A DNA stretch of 64,000 nucleotides, from positions 4,510,001-4,574,000 of the forward strand of contig NC_046673.1 in NCBI RefSeq assembly GCF_003369915.1, read 5' to 3'. Position 1 is the first letter of the stretch, and every line of letters begins with the position of its first letter. Of the stretch, positions 39,837-52,323 are shown piece by piece. The notes below the pieces were generated by a model that had not been told where the DNA came from, ran no database searches, and worked only from the letters and a program-made list of their open reading frames with translations. The position numbers and the translations under genes were made by a program. Source of the stretch: Drosophila miranda. Its lineage: Eukaryota; Arthropoda; Insecta; Diptera; Drosophilidae.

Positions 39837-41248
39837 ATGATGAGCAATAGGCATTTGCGTAGACTCCGTAAGAGTGAAAGGGAAGCTGACCTTGCAAAGT
39901 TAGCGTTGTGCAGGGAAGAAAAAGAGGCAGAAAACGTGACAGGAAAAGTGGCAGAAAACGTGGAAGAAAAAGAAATTCTGATAGAAGAGGAGGAATTCAT
40001 CATGGTTTAAGAATCCCAAAACTCAGCCAAATGAATAGTCATTAAATGACAAACTTAGGCAGTGGTTTATGAAGCATAGGCCAACGCGTGAATGTACACT
40101 TGATTTAGTAAGTATTTTGAAAGGGGAAAATATATGTAGATGTTTGTCCGTTTTATAAATCAAAACGCCAGCACAGAGGTGATATTCAGTTAGTTGGTGG
40201 CGGATCTTATCTTCACATAGGCCTAGCCTGGCAGCTGGAACGACATTTTCAGAATATAGATATAATGGAAGAACTCAATATTGATATAAATGTTGACGGA
40301 CTTCCATTATTTAGAAGTTCAAGGGCACAGCTATGGCCAATATTAGTTAGAGTTAACAATTATCCAAATGTTCCAGTATTTGCAGTCGGTATATTTTTAG
40401 GGAAAAGTAAGCCCCATAGCTGTGAAGAGTTTTTAGCAAAATTTTGTCTAGAATTTAAAGCGTTAAGGAATGGCAGGCTCACCATTTGTGGCAGAGATAT
40501 AAATATAGTTATTAGGGCAGTAGTTTGCGATGCTCCAGCAAGAGCGTTTATTAGCGGCACGCCAGGACACACATCCTAAGATAGTGGGTAGTAAGTGTTA
40601 TTTTAATAATTTTTTTTTGTCAGTAAAGGAACCAGATAATTTTTTTTTTATTAACGGAAATATTCCAATTATGGTGAAAGGGTTTACTGAAGAAGAGGGA
40701 GGGGCAATTATAGGGCAAAGGCTTTCAAATATTAGGAGCTCCTATGAGGAACCTATAACATCAATCAATTAAAAGATTAATAGAAAAATATTTTTATAAT
40801 CAAATTAATTAACAACATTGTTTTTAGATCAATTGAAAGCAGTGGTCCAAATTTTAGCGGATCAAACTGTTTTAATAAAGCAGCTGGTAAGGGGGAATTG
40901 AATCCCATTCGGGACAGTTCCCAATAAAACGTGAGGAAGAGCTTATAGAACTGGAAGAAAAAAATTAAATTAAATAGGGACATTTATGTAAGTAAATCAA
41001 AACTCTAAATTTTATGACTTTTTTCTCTGTCTTATCTTTATATTTTAATGTTTCACTTACAGATAACAGAAATGAAATCAATTCTCCAGCCAGCTGGCGT
41101 TTTGAGCGGCTTGAACTATATTTTGAGTGAGGACATTGTTCTGGCATATAACGTCGATGGGGTCCAAGGGAAGAAGGCCCTTAGGACCCACAAAGAATTT
41201 TTTGCAGCTTTGCTAGGTAAAATACCATTTACACTTCTAGAGATTTAA
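39837..41248 (+). pseudogene. Tnp2-like transposase remnant, unit 1
   Basis: Pieces in order: a basic N-terminus (MMSNRHLRRLRKSEREADL, 39837-40010), HRPTRECTLDLVSILKG (about 40072-40130), a conserved core (40265-40579: NVDGLPLFRSSRAQLWPILV, VFAVGIFLGKSKP, AVVCDAPARAFI and GTPGHTS), then an abrupt jump to a C-terminal piece (KEPDNFFFINGNIPIMVKGF, 40600-40772) and the coiled-coil/DUF4806-like end (40820-41248). The core resembles Tnp2-type transposases (DG.PLF...WPI, CDAPA, GH...C). The middle part that should follow GHT is deleted. Non-functional. Confidence 0.6.
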
Positions 41249-41930
41249 AAATTTTTCATATAAATTAAAATAAATATTAATTACAGAATGTATTCCGCCT
41301 GGCGATGAGCCCCCGAAAACACTGTACGGAAGGCAATGCAAAGGATGAAGAAAAGGGTGTTTAAAAAGAAGTGTCTTGCCAAAAACCAGGAGTAGGCTAA
41401 GCATCATATAATTAAAAATTATTCGTTATATTGAAAGACATTGTGTTTTTATTTTTGTATTATTCCAGACTGCCAGATTGACTACTACCAGTAGTCAGTT
41501 CGGAACTAGTTACTGGTAACTAGGTCAGAGCTAGCTACAGGTAATCGAAGGGTAGTCAAGTGGGGAACTAGTTGCTGGCTTTCTACTCGTAACTAGTTCG
41601 GAACTACCTCCTGAGCTACGGGTAATCGAAGGGTAATCGAGCGGGAACCAGGGGTGGTTCCGCCCTAGGACATGCATGTGTTAAATTCTCCGCTGAAATA
41701 CATTGCGGGTAATCGATCTGGAACCAGGGAGGTGAGAATGGTAGCTAGTGCGGCACCAGTGCGGAACTAGTTGCCTGGTACTAGAGGGCTAGAACTGAAA
41801 TTTGAGTTTGGTTCTTGTTTTGGGTCTTTAAGGTAAAAACCGAAACTAGAGCCCGCTGGACCGGAGTCATCATCACGTTTGTTTTTGGAAAAAGTCTTCC
41901 GAATTTTCAAATTTCACAAACCTATTTAAC

Positions 41931-42394
41931 ATGGATTCTGCCAATATTGCCAAAATAAATGAGTACATTCCAGTCATGTAAGAAAATTTCTTTATATATG
42001 CCAAATAAATATTACAACAATTATTTCGAATTACAGTTATGCATCTTAGAAAAAAAAAGGAACTAGATCATCAAATGGACCCAATTTTAAATAAAATCTT
42101 CCGAAACATAGCGGAAATGTTGGCTCTATAAAGGCAAATGTTCGTGGAGCGATCCTCAAATCAAAAAAATCTCCATTGTCTCTAACGAGGTCGCACGACA
42201 GTGCTCTTGTGTATTATAATATAATAAACATTGATTATTCTTTTACTGCGGTAATTAAAGAAAGATTTGCTTTGAAAGACGGCGATTTTGACCGGTTTAC
42301 TCAAAAAATTTTCCAATACGCCCAAGACAGAATGTCAACGGGGCAGAAGCAAATAAAACTTTTAATTAAATTAAATAATAAATTTATTATATAA
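41931..42394 (+). pseudogene. Decayed unclassified coding region, array unit 2
   Basis: Copy of 37009-37471 with the same disruptions and a few substitutions. Confidence 0.4.
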
Positions 42395-42428
42395 TAATCT
42401 GTGTACTATAAATATTAAACAAATATTT

Positions 42429-42783
42429 GGTTATAAATTAGTGGACTGTATTATTTTAACATAGGTTTTATTTAATCTATCTAATGATTATGTTGTCGTA
42501 TTACAAAGAGCGGCGGTACAGCGATATGCGTGCGGTTGGTTGCGGCTAGAATTTTGTATTAAAATCAACTCCACGAAAAGAAGTCGAGCAAAGAGGAATT
42601 GAAAGATCATGCGATGCGACGGTCCAATGCAAAACGGTCCACATCGATGTATGCGTGTGCAGCTGAAGGTTTGGGTTATGTGAGAACGTTACAGTTAGGT
42701 TGCGCACAAGCAATAGCAGCACAATTCTGCGCGTAAAAATAGGTGCTTAAGTGGGAAAATACAATGATGAGCACATGAATAGG
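42429..42783 (-). repeat. Inverted, diverged BEL-1-family LTR, unit 2
   Basis: Same as 37506-37862 with a two-base deletion near 42701. Confidence 0.82.
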
Positions 42784-42839
42784 GAAAGTTATAATTTAAA
42801 TGAATAATGAACTAAAGTTAAGCGGCCAATTTCTCAACA

Positions 42840-43170
42840 ATATTATTTAAAAAATATAATATTGAATTTTCAATATTACTTTGGGCTTGCAAATCTTTGC
42901 GACATTTTATGGAGCGACGAAACAAAAATAAATTTAGTTCGGGAATGCTTGTGAGAGCAATGTACGATACCCTAAAGGAAATGGATTTGTTCCAAGTTTC
43001 ACCGAAAAAACTGTCAAACATGATGGTGGCAATATATGTAATTATATGGGACTGCTCCTCCGGTACGGCGTAGGTCCACATGCCAGACAACGAACAGAAC
43101 GAACGCTGAGGAAGGAAAATTCTTATTGGAGCGAGATAACGACCCAACTAAAACACGTGGGGAGGTTTAA
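42840..43170 (+). pseudogene. Tc1/mariner transposase remnant, unit 2
   Basis: Copy of 37920-38250. Confidence 0.6.
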
Positions 43171-43573
43171 TAAAGAAATTGACTAAGTTTTTATTTTTAT
43201 CAAGCAAAAATTATGGGTTGCTTTCGCCTTCTCTATCGCTCTCTCAATCTGTCATCCAACAATCGTCGACATTGAAGAGCATTAAACAATTATATCACAA
43301 AAAACAAAATTTCTGTCGTTTAAAAGAAAATCATTTGGAACCACGGTTCATTTTTTCTTTTTTGCACAAGCAGCAGAAACGGTGCTCGCTTCGTCTACTT
43401 TTCGTTCTGCTTGCGTTTATTGCTAGCGTTCCTCTTTGCGGTCTTCTTCCCGCTTGAAACGTTTCTAAAGCGGGTGCCGATATGAATGCGAGAAACAACG
43501 GCAATTGGCAGTGGACTGTGCTTTGACGTTGAGCTTGTCGTGACGCTAAAGAAGATAATTCTCTCTGAGATCA

Positions 43574-43632
43574 CAGTGTGACCGCGAATTAATTGATAAA
43601 GTATACAGTCCGATCCTCAGAAATATACCGAA
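43574..43632 (-). promoter_or_regulatory. Core-promoter Motif 1 plus Motif 6, unit 2
   Basis: Both motifs identical to unit 1 (Motif 1 at 43574-43584, Motif 6 at 43621-43632). Confidence 0.5.
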
Positions 43633-44455
43633 ACATACCGTCCCATTTTAAAAATATAGCGATGACAATAACATTTTTTTCTTAATCAAAACCACTAGCA
43701 CTAACCATACAGTATATAGATGTGCCAGTTCATACCACGAAAGCGTCACACACTGGCTAGCGCGTTGAGAGAGAACGCAGAGAGAACATCTTTGCATGTG
43801 TTAGTACACACGCAATATGTTTCGACAAAAATATGTGATTGTATGCTTTTTTCAAATTTTTGGAACTCTCTCAGGTCTGGTTCTGTTTTGCCTCCAGCAT
43901 GTTTTAGTGTATGGGTGCACATGCATTCTCACGTACTTTGCGTGTGTGTGTTTAGTATTGCTGGCCGCTCCCTGTAGAACAAAAGGGGTCAATTGACCCC
44001 TCTCGAACTAGTTCTGCGCTGTTTACCGCGCAACTAGCTACGCAACTAGTTACGCGGGAAGCGAACGCGGACCAGGTCTTCGTCGACTACAATGTACTAG
44101 TTCTGCAACTAGTTACGCGGGAAGCGAACGCGGACCAGGTCTTCGTCGACTACAATGTACTAGTTCTGCAACTAGTTACGCGGGAAGCGAACGCGGACCA
44201 GTCGAAAAAGAACCGAAAAACGAAGCCGCCTTCGTTTTGTTTTCGAAGTCGGCAAATAACCGCAATTCCGTGGAGTTACAGTGCCCACTCAGCTAGTTTT
44301 TACCGAGCCACGCCATGCAATAAGCACCGAAATGGTAGGTTAGGTTAGGTTGAGGCGGCTGCCGGGCTCGCTCGGAACCCGTCACACTTAGGCCGGTTTC
44401 GGCCCGTTGTGATACCGCATAGGATCATTTCCTTCCTGCGTTGTGAGACTTCCTG

Positions 44456-47400
44456 TCAGCAATTATCCCAGCCAGATGCTCTCACAAAGTTCGCTATCCT
44501 CCTGGGACATAGTTTGGACATCTCTGAGATGTCGTGTAGAAAGGCTGAGCCCAGGTGCTGTAGCCTTCTTCTGCTGAGAGCTGGGCAGGAGCAGAACAGA
44601 TGTTCCACTGTCTCCTCCTCTTCCTCGTCTCTACAGCTGCGACAAAAATCGTTATGTGGGGCCCCCAGCCTGTTAGCGTGGGTGCCTATTAGCCAGTGTC
44701 CCGTGAGGGAACGTGTGACCACGCTGCACCTTTTCCTGCTTAACTTGAGGAGCTTGGAGGTGCGCTTCATGTCCATGGTCGGCCATGTTTGCCGAGTTGT
44801 GCGACATCGTGGCACTGTTTGCCACATATCGTTGTTTAGTCGCTTGTATTGCTCCCTTATAATGAGCTTACAGGTGGCCATTGGCATACAGATATCCTCC
44901 TTGTCTTGGAGAAGGGGGATTGTAGTGCCAGATCTGGCCAGCTCGTCCGCTATACAGTTGCCCTCGATGTCCCGGTGGCCCGGGACCCAAATCAGGCTAA
45001 TAGCAAATTGCTGAGCCATCTCGTGCAGAGATTTGTGGCAGTCTGCCACGGTGGCCGAGTTCGAGGAAATCGCGCTCAGCGATTTGATCGCAGCCTGGCT
45101 GTCGCTATAAATGTTTAGCTTGGTTGCCGTGACGGCAGCCGCTTGTAGGCAGTCTAGAGCCTCCCTGATTGCTATGACTTCCGCTTGAAAGACACTGCAA
45201 TGATCTGGGAGTCTGAAGGAATGCCTTATGCTTAGCTGTTCAGAGTAGATTCCCCCTCCGACTCTGTCGTCCAGCTTTGATCCATCTGTGAAGATGTTTA
45301 TGGCCCCATCTGGGCCTGGGAGTCCCTCGAGCCATTCGTCTCTGTGAGGGATGATTGTGTCGAAGGGAGTGTCTGTGTACTCTCTTGGAACTTGGTAGTC
45401 TGTTTTTGAGGGGACGGTACTGCTATTATTTAATATGGCTGAGTGACCTATGCACTGTGTCACCCATTGATCTGAGTCTCTTAGACGTATTGCTGCTGCT
45501 TCTGCCCGTTCCTTTCCTGCGAGGTCAAGGCTCTGTAGGCATAGGATGGCATTTAGCGCATCATTTGGGGTGGTGCGAAGAGCTCCGCTGATGCATAGGG
45601 CGGCAGTCCGCTGGACTTTGCCCAGTTGCTTGGTGATCGCCCTTTTTGATAGGGCCGGCCACCACACCGTAACTCCGTAGAGTAGTATTGGTCTAACTAT
45701 AGCTTGATATATCCATTGGACTATGCTTGGGATCATACCCCATCTTAGCCCAATAGCTTTTTTGCATGTGTAGAGTGCAGTCATTGCCTTCTTCACTCTG
45801 TCTTTGACATTCAGGTTCCAGCTAAGCTTCTTGTCAATTACCAACCCTAAGTAACTGGCACTGTCGCTAAAGGAGAGCCTGCATCCTTGTAGTATTGGAG
45901 GGTTGAGGGGCGGGACCTTGTATTTATTTGTGAATAGTACGAGTTCCGTTTTTGAGGGATTTACTCCCAGACCGCGCGATTCTGTCCAATCCGACAGTTG
46001 CGCTAGCTTTGTGGACATTAAGTCGCACAGTGTTTGGGGGTATTTCCCCGAGAAGATAATCGCAACGTCGTCCGCATAGGCCACGACATTGCAGCCCCCC
46101 CCTTCTAGGTCACATAGAATCTTGTTGACTGCTATGTTCCACAGAAGAGGAGACAGGACACCACCTTGCGGGGTGCCTCTGTTGACATACCTTGACTGGG
46201 CGGACGATCCCATCGATGATGTCACCGTCCTGCATGTGAGCAATTGATCAATGAGCATCACCAAGTGACGGTCCACCCCCAGGTCAGTCAGGGCTTCTGT
46301 AATGGCGCCCGGTACAACGTTGTTGAAAGCTCCCTCAATATCGAGAAAGGCTATGAGTGAGTACTCTTTGTGATGCAGAGATTTCTCTACCGCTGAGATC
46401 ACTTCATGAAGAGCCGTTTCCGTGGATTTTCCTTTCCGGTAGGCATGCTGTGCGCCTGACAGCAACTGAGGGTGTATAGTTGTCCTCAGTTGCAGCCCGA
46501 CGAGTCTCTCAAAGGTTTTGAGAAGGAAGGACGATAGGCTGATTGGTCTAAAGTCTTTTGCAGCTGAGTGCGAGGCTTTCCCAGCTTTGGGAATGAAGAC
46601 TATCTTTGCCTTAAGCCATGTTCGCGGGATTGTACCCACAGCCAGTATCTTCCTGAAGATACCTTGTAGCCAGTTGATGGCCGTATCCCCGGCCTTCTGA
46701 AGTTGGGCCGGGATTACCTGGTCTGGGCCTGGCGATTTGAACGGGTTGAAGCTGTTTATTGCCCAGCTTATGTTACCTTTTGTGAGGATGTGATCCATCG
46801 AGGTTACCGGTCCCTCTCCTGGAAGATGTGCCGTCTCGATGGTTGTGCACCCTGGAAAATGTGTGTCTAGTAGAATCTGCAGGGACTCCTCACTGGAGTT
46901 AGTCCACGTGCCGTCATTCCTTTTAAGATACCCTACCGAGGGGTTAGTTTTTGAGAGAATCTTGCGAAGCCTTGCGGCCTCTGACGTTTCCTCAATTTCC
47001 GAGCAAAATTTTTGCCAAGAGGCCCTTTTTGCTTTCCTTGTTTCCTTTTTATATAGTGACAGACTGATTTTGTAGTCTGCCCAGTGGCTCTCCTCGTTCG
47101 CGCTTTTGGCCCTATTGAAGAGGGTCCTGCAGCTTTAACGTAGGATGTCTATTTGTTTTGACCACCAGGGGGGTTTCTTTTTCCCCCTAGGTTTTCTAGA
47201 GGGGCACGCTGCCGCGAAGGCTTTGTTGCATGCCTCTGTGAACCTGTTCACTAGGCGATCTAGGTCGTCTTTTGTGTCAGGGCATGATGGTGCTTTGGAG
47301 GGGAGTAAGTCCTCCAGGGCTGAGCTATATTTTTCCCAGTTGGCTTTCCTGGGATTAATATAGTCCTTAGGTTTCGGACACTCGAGGGATAGTGTGGTCT

Positions 47401-48062
47401 CGATGTATCTGTGGTCAGAGAAAGAGTGGTCATCAAGGACTTGCCAACTCTTGACTATGTCTAACAGGTTGGAAGACACTAGGGTGATGTCAATAACCTC
47501 CTGTCGATTTTTAATTATAAAAGTTCGTTGCCGATTACAAATAAGTAGATTTGAGTTGAGATGAAGCTGAAATGACTCACTTACATTTGTTTCGAGCTCA
47601 TTGAGTGTGGTGAGCGTTGGCATCGCAACCTATTAATAGGTCTATGTCCGACCTCTCGCTGTCGCTGGCTAGTTTGCGAACCAGGTCGTTGGGAGGATCG
47701 TTTCCCTCATGGGCCATGTAGGACGACATCAGCCTTAGATGTGTCCCTTTCAGCTCTAGTCTTGCCGCCGTGTTGTCGCTATCGCTATAGTTATGGAGCA
47801 GAAAGATATTAAGGTGCTTTCTGGCGAGAATGCAGGTGCGGGTTTTACCTTCATGTTGAGCTACAATTATCTTGTACTCCTTCGACCCTAGTCCACAAAC
47901 CTTGTCTCCCACTATCCAAGGTTCCTGGATCAGGGCTACGTCTGCTCCGCTCTCTTCGAGGCGGAGTATAAGAGCAGCGGATGCCGCTTTACAGTGGTGG
48001 AGATTGATCTGAAGGAGCCTCAAGGACATCCTTAGTGTTCTCCACCACTGTAATGTCGGCAT
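44456..48062 (-). pseudogene. LOA LINE ORF2: endonuclease, RT, RNase H
   Basis: APE-type endonuclease at 48062-47135 (LRLLQINLHHCKAA, ALIQEPW, DLLIGCDANAHH, then SFSDHRYIETTLS), with a frameshift at about 47600. A stop at about 47135 separates it from RT. RT (from 46798): FRPISLSSFLLKTFERLV, IAFLDIEGAFNNV with the first Asp, GTPQGGVLSPLLWNI and VVAYADDVAII. RNase H: INIFTDGSKLDD, FQAEVIAIREAL, NIYSDSQAAI, WVPGHRDIEGNCIADELAR. C-terminal CRSCRDEEEEETVEHLFCSCP. RT and RNase H motifs are all complete over a 780-codon open stretch. Confidence 0.88.
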
Positions 48063-49398
48063 CCGGATCGTCCTCGACTTCCTCGTGGCAACACATCGCC
48101 TCGAAGTCGCATCTCAGCGTGCCATCGGTGGAGTAGCCCTCTGGGTCTATCTCTGTGTGATCGTCGGGTGCTTCGATCTCCGAGGCAGCGTCCTGCTCAA
48201 CTGGCTTGTCGACAGGACGTGCCTCGGCCGCCGCATCCGACTTGTAGACCTTTACGGTCACAGAGCTGAACCCAAAAGTGAGCTCGCCTTTGGCAGCCTC
48301 AATCGGGGCCAGCGACTCTTTGTTGAGGACGACCACCGCCTGGTTTGTGGGGCCCTGTGTCGTCTCAACTTTGACCACCTTCCAATCCGCTGTTGGGAGG
48401 TGGGGGTTGCATCTTTGCAACATTTTTAGGATGCGCTCCGGCTCCTTCATGGAGGCGGGCACCCAGACTCTCGCCCTTGGTCTACTGGGCACTTCGCTCC
48501 AGTCTACAGCGACGAGCTTCGCCCCTGGGTAGACTTCCCCGACTTGCGCTACCGCTGCTTTGTACAGCTGTACGGAGCGCTCGTCTTCACAGGCTACGAT
48601 TTTTATGCAGCCCTGGTACTAGCCCATGTCTTTGCAGACGGGGGGGGGTCCAGGCTGCTTTTCCAGCAGCTCGAAGCAGCGGTCGGCCAGTGCCGCTTCC
48701 ACCCACTTCCACTGGTTTCTAGGTATCCGGGAGTCCGCGCTGCCTTTGTCCAGGACGCCAATCAGCGTCCTTTCTCTGGCAATCTGCGCGAATGATGTGT
48801 TAGGCAGCACTCTGGAGCGCTTCGGTGTCGGCCCCGGAGTCTCTTGTGAGCGCTGCCTTTTTGGCTGAGGGGCTTCCTTCTTCGGTGCTTCCTTGCCAAA
48901 GTTCGGCAGCACCTTCGAGGCCCACTCAACCTTCTTTATCCATTTGTCCGTCGGGCTGGACATCTGGCTTGCGTTCTGCCGACGGAGTATATTGCCAGCA
49001 CTCCTTCTATCGGCATATGTAAAAGATTTGGCTTGGACACTAGTAGATGGTGACTCATCACCCGCCACTTTACCAGCAGGCAGAGCAGCCGCAGGATTGC
49101 ATAGCCACTCTGCCAAGGTATCGATTTTGGGAGCCAATTCACCACCCACCCCGACACCGGGATGGGACCCCTTTGGGCTCTCCCTAGCATCTTCCGCCGC
49201 GCAGGTTTTCCCTGCTGATTTGCGGGTCGGGCCAGGCCTTTGGGCCGCTGCCTTCCCCTGTTTGGGATTGCTCCCTGTTGGCATTTGGGGAGTGCCAGAC
49301 TCATTTTTTTTGTTTTTAAATTCTTCCATTCTTTTCCCACGAGCTGCAGAGAAGGGGTACGGTCCGTCCGGGCAGAGATCCACGTTGCCCGGATAAGG
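47989..49398 (-). pseudogene. LOA LINE ORF1 (gag-like)
   Basis: First ATG at about 49398 (MPYPGNVDLCPDG). One frame runs to 47989 except for a single TAG at 48619-48621. The middle is Lys/Pro-rich (KKEAPQPKRQRSQETPGP). The C-terminal half has a folded segment (RARVWVPASMKEPERILKML, then ADWKVVKVE and FGFSSVTVKVYKSD). The acidic end overlaps the ORF2 start. ORF1 proteins bind element RNA. One substitution separates it from an open frame. Confidence 0.78.
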
Positions 49399-49712
49399 CA
49401 TACTTAGAACAGGGGGCTGCCAAGTCCCTGAGCTCTCCGTTAACGACTGGGCTAGTTTTATATACCGGGCCCCCAGCCAGGCTGACTCTCGGCACGGGTC
49501 GAATAACACTCTTAGTCCGGCCCGGTGTGAGCTGAATGTGGGGGGTTGGGATGTGGGTAGGTAGTGTGTAGGGATAGGGGAGTGTGTGAGCTACTTATAC
49601 GAGGCGGCACCACAAGCGCATCGTCAGTGTTGCTACTTCGCGAACACCCGCTGGCTGTCCGGGGCTGCTTATTTTCGGTACTCTCCCTAGGGATGTCCGA
49701 TTATTCGCAGCT

Positions 49713-49745
49713 GACCTACCTATATGACCTGTATATAGGTAGGTC
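49713..49745. repeat. Perfect hairpin in LOA 5' region
   Basis: A 13-bp stem (GACCTACCTATAT) with a 7-base loop, about 80 bp inside the 5' end of the LINE. Confidence 0.85.
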
Positions 49746-50229
49746 GTTCGCTATCCGCAACCTGCGACCCGTCCGGTGGCCTCAGCTAGGCCCCCTTTGA
49801 GCCACCTCACGAGCTCATCAGACCAGACCGAAATGGTAAGTTAATCGTGATATTTTACTGTAGTTGCGCTCGTGGAATGAAAGAGACAAGAATTTACACA
49901 AACAAAATGCATTTGTTTTCCTCGTTTGCTTTATGCGTTGATTTTGTTCACTTCTGTACAAGATCTAATCGCTGGAAGAGTCTTTTGTGTGAACATTTGT
50001 TAAAAAAGTGAGAAAAGAAATGAATAAATTATAACTATAACATTTGTTTTCCTCGTTTGCTTTATTCGTTGATTTTGTTCCCTTCTGTACAAGATCTAAT
50101 CGCTGGAAGAGTCTTTTGTGTGAACATTTGTTAAAAAAGTGAGAAAAGAAATGAATAAATTAACAAAATAAATCAAATTAATATAAACAGGTACGTGCAA
50201 ATATATACATATTATATATTTCAAATAAA

Positions 50230-51642
50230 ATGATGAGCAATAGGCATTTGCGTAGACTCCGTAAGAGTGAAAGGGAAGCTGACCTTGCAAAGTTAGCGTT
50301 GTGCAGGGAAGAAAAAGAGGCAGAAAACGTGACAGGAAAAGTGGCAGAAAACGTGGAAGAAAAAGAAATTCTGATAGAAGAGGAGGAATTCATCATGGTT
50401 TAAGAATCCCAAAACTCAGCCAAATGAATAGTCATTAAATGACAAACTTAGGCAGTGGTTTATGAAGCATAGGCCAACGCGTGAATGTACACTTGATTTA
50501 GTAAGTATTTTGAAAGGGGAAAATATATGTAGATGTTTGTCCGTTTTATAAATCAAAACGCCAGCACACAGGTGATATTCAGTTAGTTGGTGGCGGATCT
50601 TATCTTCACATAGGCCTAGCCTGGCAGCTGGAACGACATTTTCAGAATATAGATATAATGGAAGAACTCAATATTGATATAAATGTTGACGGACTTCCAT
50701 TATTTAGAAGTTCAAGGGCACAGCTATGGCCAATATTAGTTAGAGTTAACAATTATCCAAATGTTCCAGTATTTGCAGTCGGTATATTTTTAGGGAAAAG
50801 TAAGCCCCATAGCTGTGAAGAGTTTTTAGCAAAATTTTGTCTAGAATTTAAAGTGTTAAGGAATGGCAGGCTCACCATTTGTGGCAGAGATATAAATATA
50901 GTTATTAGGGCAGTAGTTTGCGATGCTCCAGCAAGAGCGTTTATTAGCGGCACGCCAGGACACACATCCTAAGATAGTGGGTAGTAAGTGTTATTTTAAT
51001 AATTTTTTTTTGTCAGTAAAGGAACCAGATAATTTTTTTTTTATTAACGGAAATATTCCAATTATGGTGAAAGGGTTTACTGAAGAAGAGGGAGGGGCAA
51101 TTATAGGGCAAAGGCTTTCAAATATTAGGAGCTCCTATGAGGAACCTATAACATCAATCAATTAAAAGATTAATAGAAAAATATTTTTATAATCAAATTA
51201 ATTAACAACATTGTTTTTAGATCAATTGAAAGCAGTGGTCCAAATTTTAGCGGATCAAACTGTTTTAATAAAGCAGCTGGTAAGGGGGAATTGAATCCCA
51301 TTCGGGGACAGTTCCCAATAAAACGTGAGGAAGAGCTTATAGAACTGGAAGAAAAAAATTAAATTAAATAGGGACATTTATGTAAGTAAATCAAAACTCT
51401 AAATTTTATGACTTTTTTCTCTGTCTTATCTTTATATTTTAATGTTTCACTTACAGATAACAGAAATGAAATCAATTCTCCAGCCAGCTGGCGTTTTGAG
51501 CGGCTTGAACTTTATTTTGAGTGAGGACATTGTTCTGGCATATAACGTCGATGGGGTCCAAGGGAAGAAGGCCCTTAGGACCCACAAAGAATTTTTTGCA
51601 GCTTTGCTAGGTAAAATACCATTTACACTTCTAGAGATTTAA
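50230..51642 (+). pseudogene. Tnp2-like transposase remnant, unit 2
   Basis: Copy of 39837-41248 with the same deletions; one core substitution (FKVLRN for FKALRN). Confidence 0.6.
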
Positions 51643-52323
51643 AAATTTTTCATATAAATTAAAATAAATATTAATTACAGAATGTATTCCGCCTGGCGAT
51701 GAGCCCCCCGAAAACACTGTACGGAAGGCAATGCAAAGGATGAAGAAAAGGGTGTTTAAAAAGAAGTGTCTTGCCAAAAACCAGGAGTAGGCTAAGCATC
51801 ATATAATTAAAAATTATTCGTTATATTGAAAGACATTGTGTTTTTATTTTTGTATTATTCCAGACTGCCAGATTGACTACTACCAGTAGTCAGTTCGGAA
51901 CTAGTTACTGGTAACTAGGTCAGAGCTAGCTACAGGTAATCGAAGGGTAGTCAAGTGGGGAACTAGTTGCTGGCTTTCTACTCGTAACTAGTTCGGAACT
52001 ACCTCCTGAGCTACGGGTAATCGAAGGTAATCGAGCGGGACCAGGGGTGGTTCCGCCCTAGGACATGCATGTGTTAAATTCTCCGCTGAAATACATTGCG
52101 GGTAATCGATCTGGAACCAGGGAGGTGAGAATGGTAGCTAGTGCGGCACCAGTGCGGAACTAGTTGCCTGGTACTAGAGGGCTAGAACTGAAATTTGAGT
52201 TTGGTTCTTGTTTTGGGTCTTTAAGGTAAAAACCGAAACTAGAGCCCGCTGGACCGGAGTCATCATCACGTTTGTTTTTGGAAAAAGTCTTCCGAATTTT
52301 CAAATTTCACAAACCTATTTAAC

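Larger units (their letters stand above)
39078..41788 (+). mobile_element. Internally deleted Tnp2-like DNA transposon, unit 1
   Basis: Left end CCCTGTAGAAC, right end (inverted) CCCTCTAGTACCA, with subterminal AACTAGTT-type motifs and a repeated ACGCGGGAAGCGAACGCGGACCAG block near the left end. Carries pieces of a transposase. A roughly 130-bp direct duplication lies at about 39519-39775. Target duplication not identified. Superfamily is uncertain: the protein suggests a CMC/EnSpm-like (Tnp2) relationship. Confidence 0.7.
44338..49826 (-). mobile_element. LOA-clade non-LTR retrotransposon, near full length
   Basis: 5.5 kb insertion in unit 2 flanked by a 12-bp target duplication ACCGAAATGGTA (44326-44337, 49827-49838); the empty site is visible in unit 1 near 39440 and, slightly diverged, in unit 3. 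Two ORFs, with RT plus RNase H in ORF2, the mark of LOA/I-group elements. The 3' end (minus strand) is a TAACC repeat instead of poly(A). Obscura-group LOA elements such as bilbo and TRIM are the obvious relatives, by recollection. Broken by single stops and a frameshift. Confidence 0.9.
43970..52181 (+). mobile_element. Internally deleted Tnp2-like DNA transposon, unit 2, split by LOA LINE
   Basis: Same ends as unit 1. The LOA-clade LINE sits at 44338-49826, upstream of the transposase fragments. Confidence 0.7.

Noticed and set aside
48085..48532. Plus-strand ORFs over the LOA ORF1
   Set aside because: Antisense shadows of ORF1.
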